Source of the DNA: an uncultured Elusimicrobia bacterium
GTDB lineage: Bacteria; Elusimicrobiota; Elusimicrobia; UBA1565; UBA9628
Assembly (NCBI GenBank): GCA_903830945.1
Contig: CAIKVT010000055.1
Location: forward strand, 1-64,000
DNA: 64,000 nt
Direction of reading: 5' to 3'
A program made the translations under genes and the position numbers. Positions 1 to 7,977 of the stretch are shown one piece after another (the stretch's first letter is position 1; every line of letters begins with the position of its first letter). Under the pieces are notes generated by a model, which ran no database searches, was not told the DNA's origin, and worked only from the letters and a program-made list of their open reading frames with translations.

Positions 1-23
1 ATTACCAAAGATGTTAAAAATAG

Positions 24-96
24 CCCGCAGCCCGCAGCCCGCAGCCCGCAGCCCGCAGCCCGCAGCCCGCAGCCCGCAGCCCGCAGCCCGCAGCCC
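24..96. repeat. Tandem heptamer repeat, (CCCGCAG)x10
   Basis: Ten perfect tandem copies of CCCGCAG run from 24 to 93, followed by a partial CCC at 94-96. The unit length is not a multiple of three and no gene crosses it. It lies 85 bp upstream of the first gene. Such arrays can change copy number by polymerase slippage; an effect on the downstream kinase gene is possible but not shown. Confidence 0.95.
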
Positions 97-180
97 ACGA
101 CCACACGACCAACATTTCTGATGCAGCCTTTCCGGATTACTGCATCGCTCCGCTAGAAATCTCCCTCCCGATTTTGAGTC

Positions 181-2451
181 ATGAAAACAAAACAAATGCT
201 GAATGAGACACTGTGCGCCAGCAAAGTTTCGCATAGGACAACCCCGCATACGTCCACAAACGGCTTCTGTCGGGCGGATATAAAGGGGCGTATTCTAGAA
301 GTCAATGACGCCTATTGCCGAATGAGCGGCTATAGCACACAGGAACTGCTGGCCATGTGCGTTTTCGACCTAGAGGCCGCCGAATCGAGCAATGACACAG
401 CCGCCCATATAAAAAATATCATAGCGCAGGGCACGGATCATTTCGAGTCCCGGCACCGCCGCAAGGACGGGAGCACTTTTGACATTGAGATCAGCGTTCA
501 TTACAAGCCCGCCGAGGGCGGGCAGTTATTCGTTTTTCTGCAAGACATCACCGAACGCAACCGAATCAAAAAAGAGCTGTGGGAGAAAGCAGAGCGGTTC
601 AAGATCATTTTCGAGTACTCCAAAGAGGCGCTCATGACACTTGATCCGCCTGCCTTGGCCTTCACCTCAGGAAATCCGACGGCGCTCACCATGTTTGGGG
701 CCAAAAACGAGGCGGAATTCATTTCCTGCGAACCCGCCCAATTGTCGCCCACGCGCCAACCGGACGGGCGCGCGTCAGCCGACAAGGCCCGCGAGATGAT
801 CGAGACGGCCATGCGTCAGGGTGTCCACGTTTTCAACTGGACACACAAACGCCTTAACGGCACAACGTTCCCCGCCGAGGTACACCTGGCTCAGCTGAAG
901 TTGGGAGAGAAGATGTTCCTGCAAGCCACGGTACGTGACCTCACGGAGCGCATGACCTTAAAAGAGATGCGGGCGGCCTCTCTCTATAACAGAACCCTCA
1001 TCGAAACCTCTCTTGACCCGCTGGTCACCATCGACGGAAAAGGCAAGATCACCGACACCAACAAAGCCACCATGCAAGTTACGGGCCTATCCCGAGAGGA
1101 GCTCATTGGAACCGACTTCTCGGACCACTTCACCGAACCCGATAAAGCGCGGGACGGATACCGTCAGGTCTTAGCCAAGGGATTCATCTCGAACTATCCG
1201 TTGACCATCCGCCATAAAAATGGACGGCTCACCGACGTCATTTACAACGCCACTCCCTACAGAGACGAAAAACAGAATATACTCGGCGTCTTCGCCGCGG
1301 CAAGAGATATCACCGAGAGAAAGCAGATCGAGGAGATGCTCCTGCTTTCCGAGATGCGATACCGGACGCTCTTCGAATCGGCAAAAGACGGGATCCTGAT
1401 CTTAAACGCGGCATCGGGGAAGATAATCGATGTCAACCCGTTCATGATGGAGCTACTCGGTTATTCCATCGATGAGTTCCTGGGGAAAGAGCTCTGGGAA
1501 CTGGGCATATTCAAGGACATGATCGAATCGAGAGAGTCTTTCCAGACATTGAAGAATAACGGATATGTCCGCTATGAAAACATGCCCCTCCAATCCCGGA
1601 CCGGCCATGAGATCGCGGTGGAATTCATCTCCAATGTCTATGACATCGACCAACAGAAGATGATCCAATGCAACATCCGCGACATCACCCAAAGGAAACA
1701 GGCGGAGGACAAGGTCAAGGCCATCGCCTGGGACCTGAAGGAGAAGTCCACAGAGCTTGAGAACGCCAACAAGGAGCTTGAAGCCTTCAGCTATTCGGCG
1801 GCTCACGACCTGCGCGCCCCCTTGCGCAGCATATTGGGATTCAGCCAGATTCTCTCGGAAGATTACCATAGCGCCTTGGATGCCAAGGGCCAAGAGACTC
1901 TCGGCCGCATATGCAACGCCACGCGCCGCATGGCACAGCTTATCGACGACATGCTCAGCCTTTCACGCGTGACGATGACAAAAATGGATCCTACGGTGGT
2001 CGATTTAAGCAAACAGGCCGAAGAGATCGCGGATGAGCTCAAAAAAGGAGACCCTCATCGCAAGGCGGAATTCATCATCAAGCCCGGAATGAAAACAGCC
2101 GGAGACGAGACCCTGCTGCGCGCCCTGCTGATGAATCTGCTGGCCAATGCCTGGAAGTTCACGTCGAAACACCCCGCGGCCAAGATAGAATTTTCCATGA
2201 CGCGGCAAGCGGGCAAGAATGTGTACTTTGTGCGGGATGACGGCGCGGGTTTTGACGCGAGCCACGCGGATAGGCTTTTCGGCCCTTTCCAGCGGCTGCA
2301 CTCAGCCGACGAGTTCGAAGGCTCGGGCATCGGCCTGTCCATCGCCCGACGCATTGTCCGCCGGCACAAAGGAGATATCTGGACGGAGGCGGCAGTGGAA
2401 AAAGGGGCGACCTTTTATTTCACGATGCAGAATACCATGGGGGCATCATGA
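181..2451 (+). CDS. Multi-PAS sensor histidine kinase
   Basis: A 756-residue sensor kinase with no clear membrane segment, so probably cytoplasmic. Four PAS/PAC units can be followed at about residues 27-125, 135-255, 265-385 and 390-510, each PAC ending in a D-I/L-T-E/Q-R type signature. A HisKA segment follows with the phosphoacceptor His542 in AHDLRAPL, then a HATPase_c domain with N-box MNLLANAWKF and G-box DDGAGFD. The AHDLRAPL variant is common in phytochrome-like kinases that pair with Rcp1-type receivers, and exactly such a receiver follows with a 4-bp ATGA overlap, so the two should be partners. No strong ribosome-binding site is visible before the ATG; a second Met at residue 6 is possible. 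The ligand of the PAS domains is unknown. Confidence 0.9.
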   Translation: MKTKQMLNETLCASKVSHRTTPHTSTNGFCRADIKGRILEVNDAYCRMSGYSTQELLAMCVFDLEAAESSNDTAAHIKNIIAQGTDHFESRHRRKDGSTFDIEISVHYKPAEGGQLFVFLQDITERNRIKKELWEKAERFKIIFEYSKEALMTLDPPALAFTSGNPTALTMFGAKNEAEFISCEPAQLSPTRQPDGRASADKAREMIETAMRQGVHVFNWTHKRLNGTTFPAEVHLAQLKLGEKMFLQATVRDLTERMTLKEMRAASLYNRTLIETSLDPLVTIDGKGKITDTNKATMQVTGLSREELIGTDFSDHFTEPDKARDGYRQVLAKGFISNYPLTIRHKNGRLTDVIYNATPYRDEKQNILGVFAAARDITERKQIEEMLLLSEMRYRTLFESAKDGILILNAASGKIIDVNPFMMELLGYSIDEFLGKELWELGIFKDMIESRESFQTLKNNGYVRYENMPLQSRTGHEIAVEFISNVYDIDQQKMIQCNIRDITQRKQAEDKVKAIAWDLKEKSTELENANKELEAFSYSAAHDLRAPLRSILGFSQILSEDYHSALDAKGQETLGRICNATRRMAQLIDDMLSLSRVTMTKMDPTVVDLSKQAEEIADELKKGDPHRKAEFIIKPGMKTAGDETLLRALLMNLLANAWKFTSKHPAAKIEFSMTRQAGKNVYFVRDDGAGFDASHADRLFGPFQRLHSADEFEGSGIGLSIARRIVRRHKGDIWTEAAVEKGATFYFTMQNTMGAS

Positions 2452-2885
2452 ACGCAAATTACATTCTTTTGGTGGACGACAACCCGGATGATGTGGAGCT
2501 GACCCTGCGCTCATTGAAGAAGAATCATATCGCGAATCAAGTCGAGGTGGCGCACGACGGAGCCGAGGCCCTGGATTTCATATTCGCCCAAGGCAAGCAT
2601 GCAAAGAGAAACGCCAACGACCTGCCCGCGCTCGTCCTTCTGGACTTGAAACTTCCAAAAATAGACGGCCTGGAGGTCCTTCGGCGCCTGCGCGCGGACC
2701 CGAGGACGAAATGGCTGCCTATCGTGATCCTGACTTCGTCAAAAGAAGATCAGGATGTTGCCATGAGCTACAAGTCTGGGTGCAACAGCTACGTGCGCAA
2801 GCCCGTGGGCTTCAATGAATTCTCAGAAGCGACCAGGCTGCTGGGGCTGTATTGGCTGATCCTGAACGAGCCGCCGAATCAATAA
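2448..2885 (+). CDS. Rcp1-type single-domain response regulator
   Basis: A 145-residue receiver domain with no output domain. The acidic pocket is VDDNPDD (residues 9-15), the phosphoacceptor is Asp66 in LLDLKLP, and the switch residues are in ILTSSKEDQD and the RKPVGF lysine loop. The longer loop between strands 2 and 3 and the C-terminal extension are typical of Rcp1-like regulators. The start overlaps the stop of the kinase gene (ATGA), which points to translational coupling and to phosphorylation by that kinase. With no DNA-binding domain it probably acts by protein contact or by phosphorelay, perhaps to the hybrid protein encoded 18 bp downstream. Confidence 0.9.
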   Translation: MNANYILLVDDNPDDVELTLRSLKKNHIANQVEVAHDGAEALDFIFAQGKHAKRNANDLPALVLLDLKLPKIDGLEVLRRLRADPRTKWLPIVILTSSKEDQDVAMSYKSGCNSYVRKPVGFNEFSEATRLLGLYWLILNEPPNQ

Positions 2886-2903
2886 TATTTTCCAGGCAAG
2901 GAT

Positions 2904-4238
2904 ATGCAAGAACATAAATCCGAGATAAGAGTTTTGCTGATCGATGACAATCTCGATGATGTCGAGCTGACGAAAAGGATGTTGTCCAAGATCAAGGACA
3001 TTGCCTTTAATGTCGAGCATTGCGAGCGGATTAAAACGGCTTTAGAACGCCTGAAAGAATTCGAGTTCGATATTATCCTTTGCGATCTCAACTTGCCCGA
3101 TAGCCGGGGGATGGATACGTTCTTAAGGGTTCATGACCAGGCAAAGGATACGGCCATCGTGATTTTAACCGGCACGAACCTGGAAGCCACGCAGGCTTTG
3201 AACGCCATAAAGAATGGCGCGCAGGATTTTTTAAAAAAAGATGAATTAACCCCCCATCTCTTGACGCACTCAATCTGTTATTCTCTCGAAAGGCAGACCG
3301 TGGCGGAGCAGATCAAACAACTGGCCAAAAACAAGGAAAGATTCGTGGCCATGGTGAGCCACGAGCTAAGAAACCCGCTGTCAACAATCAATCTGAGCGT
3401 TAAACTTCTCCTTGACCGCCTGGGGGGAACAATCAGTGAAGTAGACAGAGAATTGTTTTCAGTGGCAGACCGCAGCATCGATCGGATGATCCGGCTTACC
3501 AATGATGTGCTGGATTTCGAAGCGCTGGAATCCGGAAAAATCACTTTCGCCACGCAGCGCAACGACATGGCCGAAGTTTTGTCGGAGGTCCACAAGGTCA
3601 TGCTGCCGGCGGCCAGAAAAAAAGGGGTGGGATTGTCGGTCAACGCAGAGCAAAACCTTCCACCCGTCAATTTCGACAGGGACAGGATTTTTCAAGTGTT
3701 GCTCAACCTTGTGGGCAATGCCATCAAGTGCACGGAGAAAGGCTCCGTAACCATGACCGCGAAGACGGAAGACGGCGGCATGCACATCGCAGTCCAGGAT
3801 ACCGGCTCCGGGATGAGTCCGGAGGAGATGCCGAAGCTGTTTCATAACTTCGGACAATTGAAAAATTGCCCGGCCGGAGGAACCGGGCTGGGCCTTGCCA
3901 TCAGCAAAGATATCATCGAATTGCATGGGGGACGAATCTGGGCGGAATCCGAAAAGGGAAAAGGCTCCATATTCCATTTTATTTTACCGTTACTCCACAT
4001 TGACTATCCGCTGGCAGACGAGACGGTGAAGCGTGGCCGCTACACCATCCGCATCTCCGGGGGCACTGAGGAATGCCACGTCGCTATTGATGACGGTGGC
4101 TGGCAGTCTTGCCGCTCCGCCGACGGCTACTCTTGGTACGATTGGTGCCCGACTGAAACCCGCGCGCACCGCATATCAGCTCGCACTCGCATTGGGAACA
4201 AGTTGGTCGAGACCGAAAAGACTTGTAGCGTAGTGTAG
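2904..4238 (+). CDS. Receiver-histidine kinase hybrid with a foreign-looking C-terminal tail
   Basis: A 444-residue protein. Residues 8-125 are a receiver domain (Asp61 in ILCDLNLP), 130-215 a HisKA domain (His153 in SHELRNPL) and 250-363 a HATPase_c domain (QDTGSG, GGTGLGLAIS). The kinase fold ends at about residue 363 (FHFILPL). Residues 364-444 are an extra 80-residue tail rich in Gly, Trp and Cys (IDDGGW, GYSWYDW, HRISAR), which looks like a small beta-sandwich module and is not a usual kinase part. The last 28 codons plus the stop lie in a 90-bp direct repeat whose second copy is at 5005-5094. The tail may have been acquired by recombination. The gene is third in a likely operon with the two preceding two-component genes. 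Confidence 0.85.
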   Translation: MQEHKSEIRVLLIDDNLDDVELTKRMLSKIKDIAFNVEHCERIKTALERLKEFEFDIILCDLNLPDSRGMDTFLRVHDQAKDTAIVILTGTNLEATQALNAIKNGAQDFLKKDELTPHLLTHSICYSLERQTVAEQIKQLAKNKERFVAMVSHELRNPLSTINLSVKLLLDRLGGTISEVDRELFSVADRSIDRMIRLTNDVLDFEALESGKITFATQRNDMAEVLSEVHKVMLPAARKKGVGLSVNAEQNLPPVNFDRDRIFQVLLNLVGNAIKCTEKGSVTMTAKTEDGGMHIAVQDTGSGMSPEEMPKLFHNFGQLKNCPAGGTGLGLAISKDIIELHGGRIWAESEKGKGSIFHFILPLLHIDYPLADETVKRGRYTIRISGGTEECHVAIDDGGWQSCRSADGYSWYDWCPTETRAHRISARTRIGNKLVETEKTCSVV

Positions 4239-4244
4239 GTCTAG
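4155..4244. repeat. 90-bp direct repeat, copy 1
   Basis: Matches 5005-5094 at a constant offset of 850 bp with two mismatches (at 4199 and 4240). The similarity continues a few bases further if one base is deleted. This copy covers the 3' end and stop of the hybrid kinase gene and also contains the stop codon (4241-4243, minus strand) of the small gene of the cassette. Confidence 0.95.
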
Positions 4245-4426
4245 GCGACCCATACCGGCCGCAGGGGACGGTGCCTGGCTTGACGTATTCCGTTTTCAAT
4301 CTCCTGCATCCTGACTACGATGGCGATTTTTTTCCGAAAGGACAGTCTAGCCAGCTGTTGGCGGCGACGGCGTTTGGCTTCAAAGAGACGCTGGGCCATC
4401 CTCAACGCCGCGACATATCGCTTCAT
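4241..4426 (-). CDS. Small basic partner protein of the nucleotidyltransferase
   Basis: A 61-residue, highly basic protein (residues such as RRRRQQ and RKK) that starts MKRYVAALRMAQRLFEAKRR. The ATG at 4426 overlaps the TGA of the upstream gene as ATGA, which decides this start over an in-frame Met eight codons earlier. Small proteins of this kind, with a short helix and a K-K-I-x-x-V-x-x-M/L-Q segment, are often encoded beside stand-alone nucleotidyltransferases; that pairing is from memory and suggests a toxin-antitoxin-like or regulatory pair. The stop codon lies inside direct repeat copy 1, so the gene fills the cassette to its border. Biochemical role unknown. Confidence 0.7.
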   Translation of the reverse strand: MKRYVAALRMAQRLFEAKRRRRQQLARLSFRKKIAIVVRMQEIENGIRQARHRPLRPVWVA

Positions 4427-4932
4427 ATCCGCCCTGCCAGAGACTCCCATTTTTTCAAAAGACCATACTGGCCGAGGATGGCACGCAGGCGCTTTGGGTT
4501 CGGCTTGGCAGTCTCAGTAACGTGGGCTATTCGTGCGCGATCTTTGAGCCGGCCAACGCTCGCCATGATAGCCAAAAGGTATTCCAGCCTTACCACCTTG
4601 GCCTCCACCAGCCCATATCTCGTCTTGGCCGACTCCGCAACGGCTTCCGCGATAAGTTCGTTATAAACCGGCAGGAATTGTACGGGGATCCCTTCGATGA
4701 TGACGTGTTCCGCATGCGCTCGATAGCCCTTCGTCTTCAGATAGCCATAGAGCTTATCCAGCGTAAGGACGGCTTTGCGCATCTCGGACTCCGGTAGAAC
4801 TACGAACACGTCTAGGTCGTAGGTCGTGACGGGCTCAGCCCAGAACGTCGCGGCGATGGCCCCTCCGATCGCGTAATCAGCGATGACGTGGTCTGCGACC
4901 ATTTGATTTATGATGCGAATCGTTTTTTCCAC
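4423..4932 (-). CDS. Stand-alone nucleotidyltransferase-like protein (AbiEii/MNT-type fold)
   Basis: A 169-residue protein. Residues 18-45 carry IGGAIAATFW followed by TTYDLDVFV, which matches the GG-x-A ... T-x-D-x-D-hydrophobic core of polymerase-beta-fold nucleotidyltransferases of the AbiEii/MNT group; the two Asp residues would bind metal. The C-terminal half is helical. It starts with GTG, preceded by AGGGG at suitable distance. Members of this superfamily act as toxins, antitoxins or tRNA/protein-modifying enzymes, so the substrate cannot be named. It is translationally coupled to a 61-residue basic protein, and the pair sits between long direct repeats, a typical place for an accessory toxin-antitoxin-like module. 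Confidence 0.7.
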   Translation of the reverse strand: MEKTIRIINQMVADHVIADYAIGGAIAATFWAEPVTTYDLDVFVVLPESEMRKAVLTLDKLYGYLKTKGYRAHAEHVIIEGIPVQFLPVYNELIAEAVAESAKTRYGLVEAKVVRLEYLLAIMASVGRLKDRARIAHVTETAKPNPKRLRAILGQYGLLKKWESLAGRI

Positions 4933-5004
4933 TAATACCCCTGTTCATTGTAGAAAATTGTCAAGGATAAATAGAAATATCCGGCATTTAAGACAAGTAG
5001 AACG

Positions 5005-5094
5005 GAAACCCGCGCGCACCGCATATCAGCTCGCACTCGCATTGGGAATAAGTTGGTCGAGACCGAAAAGACTTGTAGCGTAGTGTAGGGCTAG
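5005..5094. repeat. 90-bp direct repeat, copy 2
   Basis: Second copy of the repeat at 4155-4244. Read on the plus strand it still encodes the last 28 residues of the kinase tail (from about PRAHRISAR to CSVV) and the same TAG stop, but it has no start and is a non-coding remnant of a gene end. It lies just before the stop codon of the O-antigen ligase gene. Confidence 0.95.
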
Positions 5095-5102
5095 CGACCG
5101 CA

Positions 5103-6818
5103 TCAGTCTGAGTCGGCCTGCCGCGTCAATTGCTCGTAGACGGCCCGGTCAAAGCCCAGGATGAAGGCCTCGTAGCCGACCCCGCTGTTAAGGCGCGTTC
5201 CCAGGGCCTCGCTCCTGCGGCCGATCTCCAAAAGTTCGCCGCGGGCCGCCTCCCGGCGGCCCAACCGCAACAGGGCCTCGGCGCGCAGCAGGCGCGCCTG
5301 AAAACAATCGGGCTCAAGGACCGCGGCCCGGCCCGCCAACCCGAGGACCCGAGACCAATCTCCTCCGCTTTTGAGCAGTCGCGCCTGCGCGGCCGGATAG
5401 ACGGCATTGAACGGACTGAGCCTCTCGGCTTGGGAAAGTTGGTCCAAGGCTTCGTCGGTCCGCGGCGGTTTTTGAGCCAGCCAGGCGCTAGAGAGGCTCT
5501 CGCGCAGATAAGGGTCGGCCGGAGCCATCCGGGCCGCCCGCAAGAGCAATCCCAATCGCCGCCCAGGGTCGGCCGTCCGGGCTGCGGCGACCTGCCAGCC
5601 TTGCACCAGCCAGCCCGGGACCCAGGCGACGGCAGCCAACAGCAATCCGGCCCAAGTCAGCGCCCGCCAAGCGGAGCGCCCCACCGGCGCCCTGCCGGAT
5701 GCCGGCGCCTGCGGTATCGGGAGTTCCGCAGGTGCCCGCGCCACGGCCAAGGCCGAGACATAGAGCAGGCCCAGAGCGGGAAGCTGAAGCATGTTGTCGA
5801 TGAGGCACTGGACTGACATGCCGACAAAAGCAGCCAGGCCCGCTTCCCGGACCCAGGTCGATCTCTCCGGAGGCTGGATCTGCAGAGCGGCCCAGAGCGC
5901 GGCCAATAGAAGGATCAACCCGGGGATACCGAACTCGGCCGCGGCCTCCAGGACCTCGCTGTGAGCGTGCTCGGCGCGGAAACGGAAGTTTCCCATGCCG
6001 TAGCCGGCCGAGAAGTTATGCTTCAAGAAAGCATCGGCGAACTCTCCGGGACCGACCCCGCAAACAGGATGGTCGAACGAGCATTGGACCGCCGCCCGCC
6101 ATATCTGGGGCCGCTTGAAGGCCTTGGCCACATCGATCTTGGCCCAGGTCGTCCAGACGAGCGTGACGGCCAAGGCCGCGGCCAACGGCAGCAGGCGACG
6201 ACGAGATGTGTGCCGCCAGACGAACAGGCCGGTGCCCGCTGCTGAGGCCATCAAGGCTCCCCGCGAATGCGCCCAGCAGATATACGCGAGAGCCGCCGCC
6301 GCGATGGCGCCGAGCAGCCAACGCCGCGATCCCATAGGGCCGTCCTTACGCAAAAAAGCGACGAAGGCGGCACAGAAAAAGGCGGCTTCCACGAAGCAGG
6401 TGTAGTTGTAGTAAGGCGGGAGGATTCCGACATACGGATAGCCGGGAACCTTCACCAGGACGGCACAGGCGGCCAAGATCGCGGCGCAGGCGGCCAAGCC
6501 CCAGAACCAATGACGCCGCTCCGCCTCCCCCCAAATGGAGGCGGCCAAGGAAAAGAAGAGCGCCAGCGTTCCCCAACGGGAGAGGACGGCCAAGCCGGTG
6601 AGCGGCTGCGGGCTGGCACAAAGAGATAGGACCAGCCAGCCCAAGAAATAAAGCCACGGTCTGAAAATCTCCCCGGCCGGAACAGGGCCAAGAAGTGCAA
6701 TCAGCGTGATGCAGGCGAGGACCGGTGCGGCGAGCAGGGGATCACGCAAGCCGCCCGCCAGAAAGCCGCAGAACAGACAGCAGAACAGGAGGATGTTGGC
6801 GGCCTGGGCCGACAGCAC
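5103..6818 (-). CDS. O-antigen ligase/polymerase family protein with C-terminal TPRs
   Basis: A 571-residue inner-membrane protein. Residues 1-395 contain about ten to twelve hydrophobic segments, with a large periplasmic loop around residues 240-290 carrying GVGPGEF and the His-containing segment AEHAHSEVLE followed by EFGIPGLIL. That pattern is the Wzy_C signature of WaaL O-antigen ligases and Wzy polymerases. Residues 405-571 are soluble and repeat-like (AARMAPADPY, AERLSPFNAVYPAAQ, AAVLEPDC), consistent with tetratricopeptide repeats in the periplasm. The family transfers or polymerises glycans on lipid carriers, for example joining O-antigen to lipid A-core. No other glycan genes are next to it; it follows the Ldh_2 gene by 23 bp, probably in the same transcript. 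Ligase versus polymerase cannot be decided. Confidence 0.8.
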   Translation of the reverse strand: MLSAQAANILLFCCLFCGFLAGGLRDPLLAAPVLACITLIALLGPVPAGEIFRPWLYFLGWLVLSLCASPQPLTGLAVLSRWGTLALFFSLAASIWGEAERRHWFWGLAACAAILAACAVLVKVPGYPYVGILPPYYNYTCFVEAAFFCAAFVAFLRKDGPMGSRRWLLGAIAAAALAYICWAHSRGALMASAAGTGLFVWRHTSRRRLLPLAAALAVTLVWTTWAKIDVAKAFKRPQIWRAAVQCSFDHPVCGVGPGEFADAFLKHNFSAGYGMGNFRFRAEHAHSEVLEAAAEFGIPGLILLLAALWAALQIQPPERSTWVREAGLAAFVGMSVQCLIDNMLQLPALGLLYVSALAVARAPAELPIPQAPASGRAPVGRSAWRALTWAGLLLAAVAWVPGWLVQGWQVAAARTADPGRRLGLLLRAARMAPADPYLRESLSSAWLAQKPPRTDEALDQLSQAERLSPFNAVYPAAQARLLKSGGDWSRVLGLAGRAAVLEPDCFQARLLRAEALLRLGRREAARGELLEIGRRSEALGTRLNSGVGYEAFILGFDRAVYEQLTRQADSD

Positions 6819-6841
6819 CGGCGCGGCGTCGGACGTGTTCT

Positions 6842-7963
6842 TCAGAAAGGAAACTGGTACTGCTTGAGCCCCAACTCCGCCTGCACCACCTTGATCTCTT
6901 TCTGCAGCTCGGCGTTGACCGGCACGCCCTTGTCCTTGCGCTCGAGCCAGGCCAAGTGCTCCTTTTCGCCCGCGGTATAGATGCGCTCGGCGCCGGGCAT
7001 CTTCTTGGAAGCGCGCAGCTGCCGGCAGATGTCTCCCGCGGTCTTCTTGAACTCGGCCAGCGAGCAGAAGGCCTCGATGTCTACGGCCATGAAGAAATGC
7101 CCCAGATGGTAGGGCGCCTTCTTGCCGTTCTCGAAACCCAGAAGCGCCTTCATGAAGCTGCCGCCTTGCAGAGCCGCCGAAAGGATCTCCACCACCGCGC
7201 AGTAGCCGTAACCCTTGTAGCCCGCGGTCTCCTCGCCGATGCCGCCCAGCGGCACCAAGGCGGACGTGCCCTTGATGAGCTCCTGCAGGACCGCCTTGCT
7301 GTCGGTCTGGGTGCCGCCCTGCGCGTCGATGACCCAGCCCGCGGGCATGGCCTTGCCGGCGCGCGCGTAGACCTCGATCTTGCCCCGCTGGGTGATGGAG
7401 GTGGCGCAGTCCAGCACGAACGGGAACTCCTCATCCGTGGGCAGGCCGAAGGTCAGCGGGTTGGTGCCCAACATGTTCTCCACGCCGAAGGTCGGTGCCA
7501 CGGAGGGCCGCGCGTTGGTGCCCGTGATGCCGATCATTCCGGCTTCACAGGCCATCAAGGGGTAGTAGCCAGCGATGCCGTAGTGCGTGGAATTACGAAC
7601 GGCCACCATGCCCATGCCGAGCTTCTTGGCCTTGTCTATGCACATCTGCATGGCCCGCTTGCCGATGACGTGGCCCATGCCATCGTGACCGTCTACCACG
7701 GCGGTGGTCGGGCCCTCCCGCACGATCTCGAAATTGGTGGCCGGCTGCTGGATCTTGTCCTTGATGCGGTCGTAATAGATGGTCTTGAAACGCGCCACGC
7801 CGTGCGAGTCGATACCCCGCTTATCGGAGGTGATGAGGACCTTGGCGCAGACCTTGGCGTCCGCCTCGGGCACGCCGATGCCCCGCAAGGCGTCCATCAT
7901 GAAACGCTCCATGATGTCAAACGACACCCAAACCACGTTCTCGCCAATCACTTTGGTCGCCAT
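6842..7963 (-). CDS. Ldh_2 family NAD(P)-dependent 2-hydroxyacid dehydrogenase
   Basis: A 373-residue cytoplasmic oxidoreductase of the malate/L-lactate/sulfolactate/ureidoglycolate dehydrogenase family (Ldh_2), which has a fold different from classical LDH. Family signatures are DSHGVARF near residue 52 and NSTHYGIAGYY near residue 124 with the catalytic His, and the Gly-rich GTNPLTFGLP. The length is slightly above the usual 330-360 because of a charged helical C-terminus. It starts 14 bp after the ftcD stop, so a shared transcript is likely, but no step of histidine degradation needs this enzyme. The exact 2-hydroxy acid cannot be predicted. Confidence 0.85.
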   Translation of the reverse strand: MATKVIGENVVWVSFDIMERFMMDALRGIGVPEADAKVCAKVLITSDKRGIDSHGVARFKTIYYDRIKDKIQQPATNFEIVREGPTTAVVDGHDGMGHVIGKRAMQMCIDKAKKLGMGMVAVRNSTHYGIAGYYPLMACEAGMIGITGTNARPSVAPTFGVENMLGTNPLTFGLPTDEEFPFVLDCATSITQRGKIEVYARAGKAMPAGWVIDAQGGTQTDSKAVLQELIKGTSALVPLGGIGEETAGYKGYGYCAVVEILSAALQGGSFMKALLGFENGKKAPYHLGHFFMAVDIEAFCSLAEFKKTAGDICRQLRASKKMPGAERIYTAGEKEHLAWLERKDKGVPVNAELQKEIKVVQAELGLKQYQFPF

Positions 7964-7977
7964 GTCCCTTGCCTCCC

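Larger units (their letters stand above)
4245..5094. mobile_element. 850-bp accessory cassette between direct repeats
   Basis: The unit consists of the DNA between the two repeats plus one repeat copy, exactly 850 bp. It contains only a minus-strand two-gene operon, running against the flanking plus-strand kinase operon. There is no transposase, integrase or terminal inverted repeat. The repeats are far too long for a transposon target-site duplication, so homologous exchange between repeated gene ends, or a duplication-insertion, is more likely. Independent acquisition is an inference. Confidence 0.6.

Noticed and set aside
24-96. Heptamer array as a CRISPR
   Set aside because: The units are adjacent and identical without spacers, and no cas genes are present.
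4245-5094. Cassette as an insertion sequence
   Set aside because: No transposase and no terminal inverted repeats; the 90-bp direct repeats are far longer than target-site duplications.
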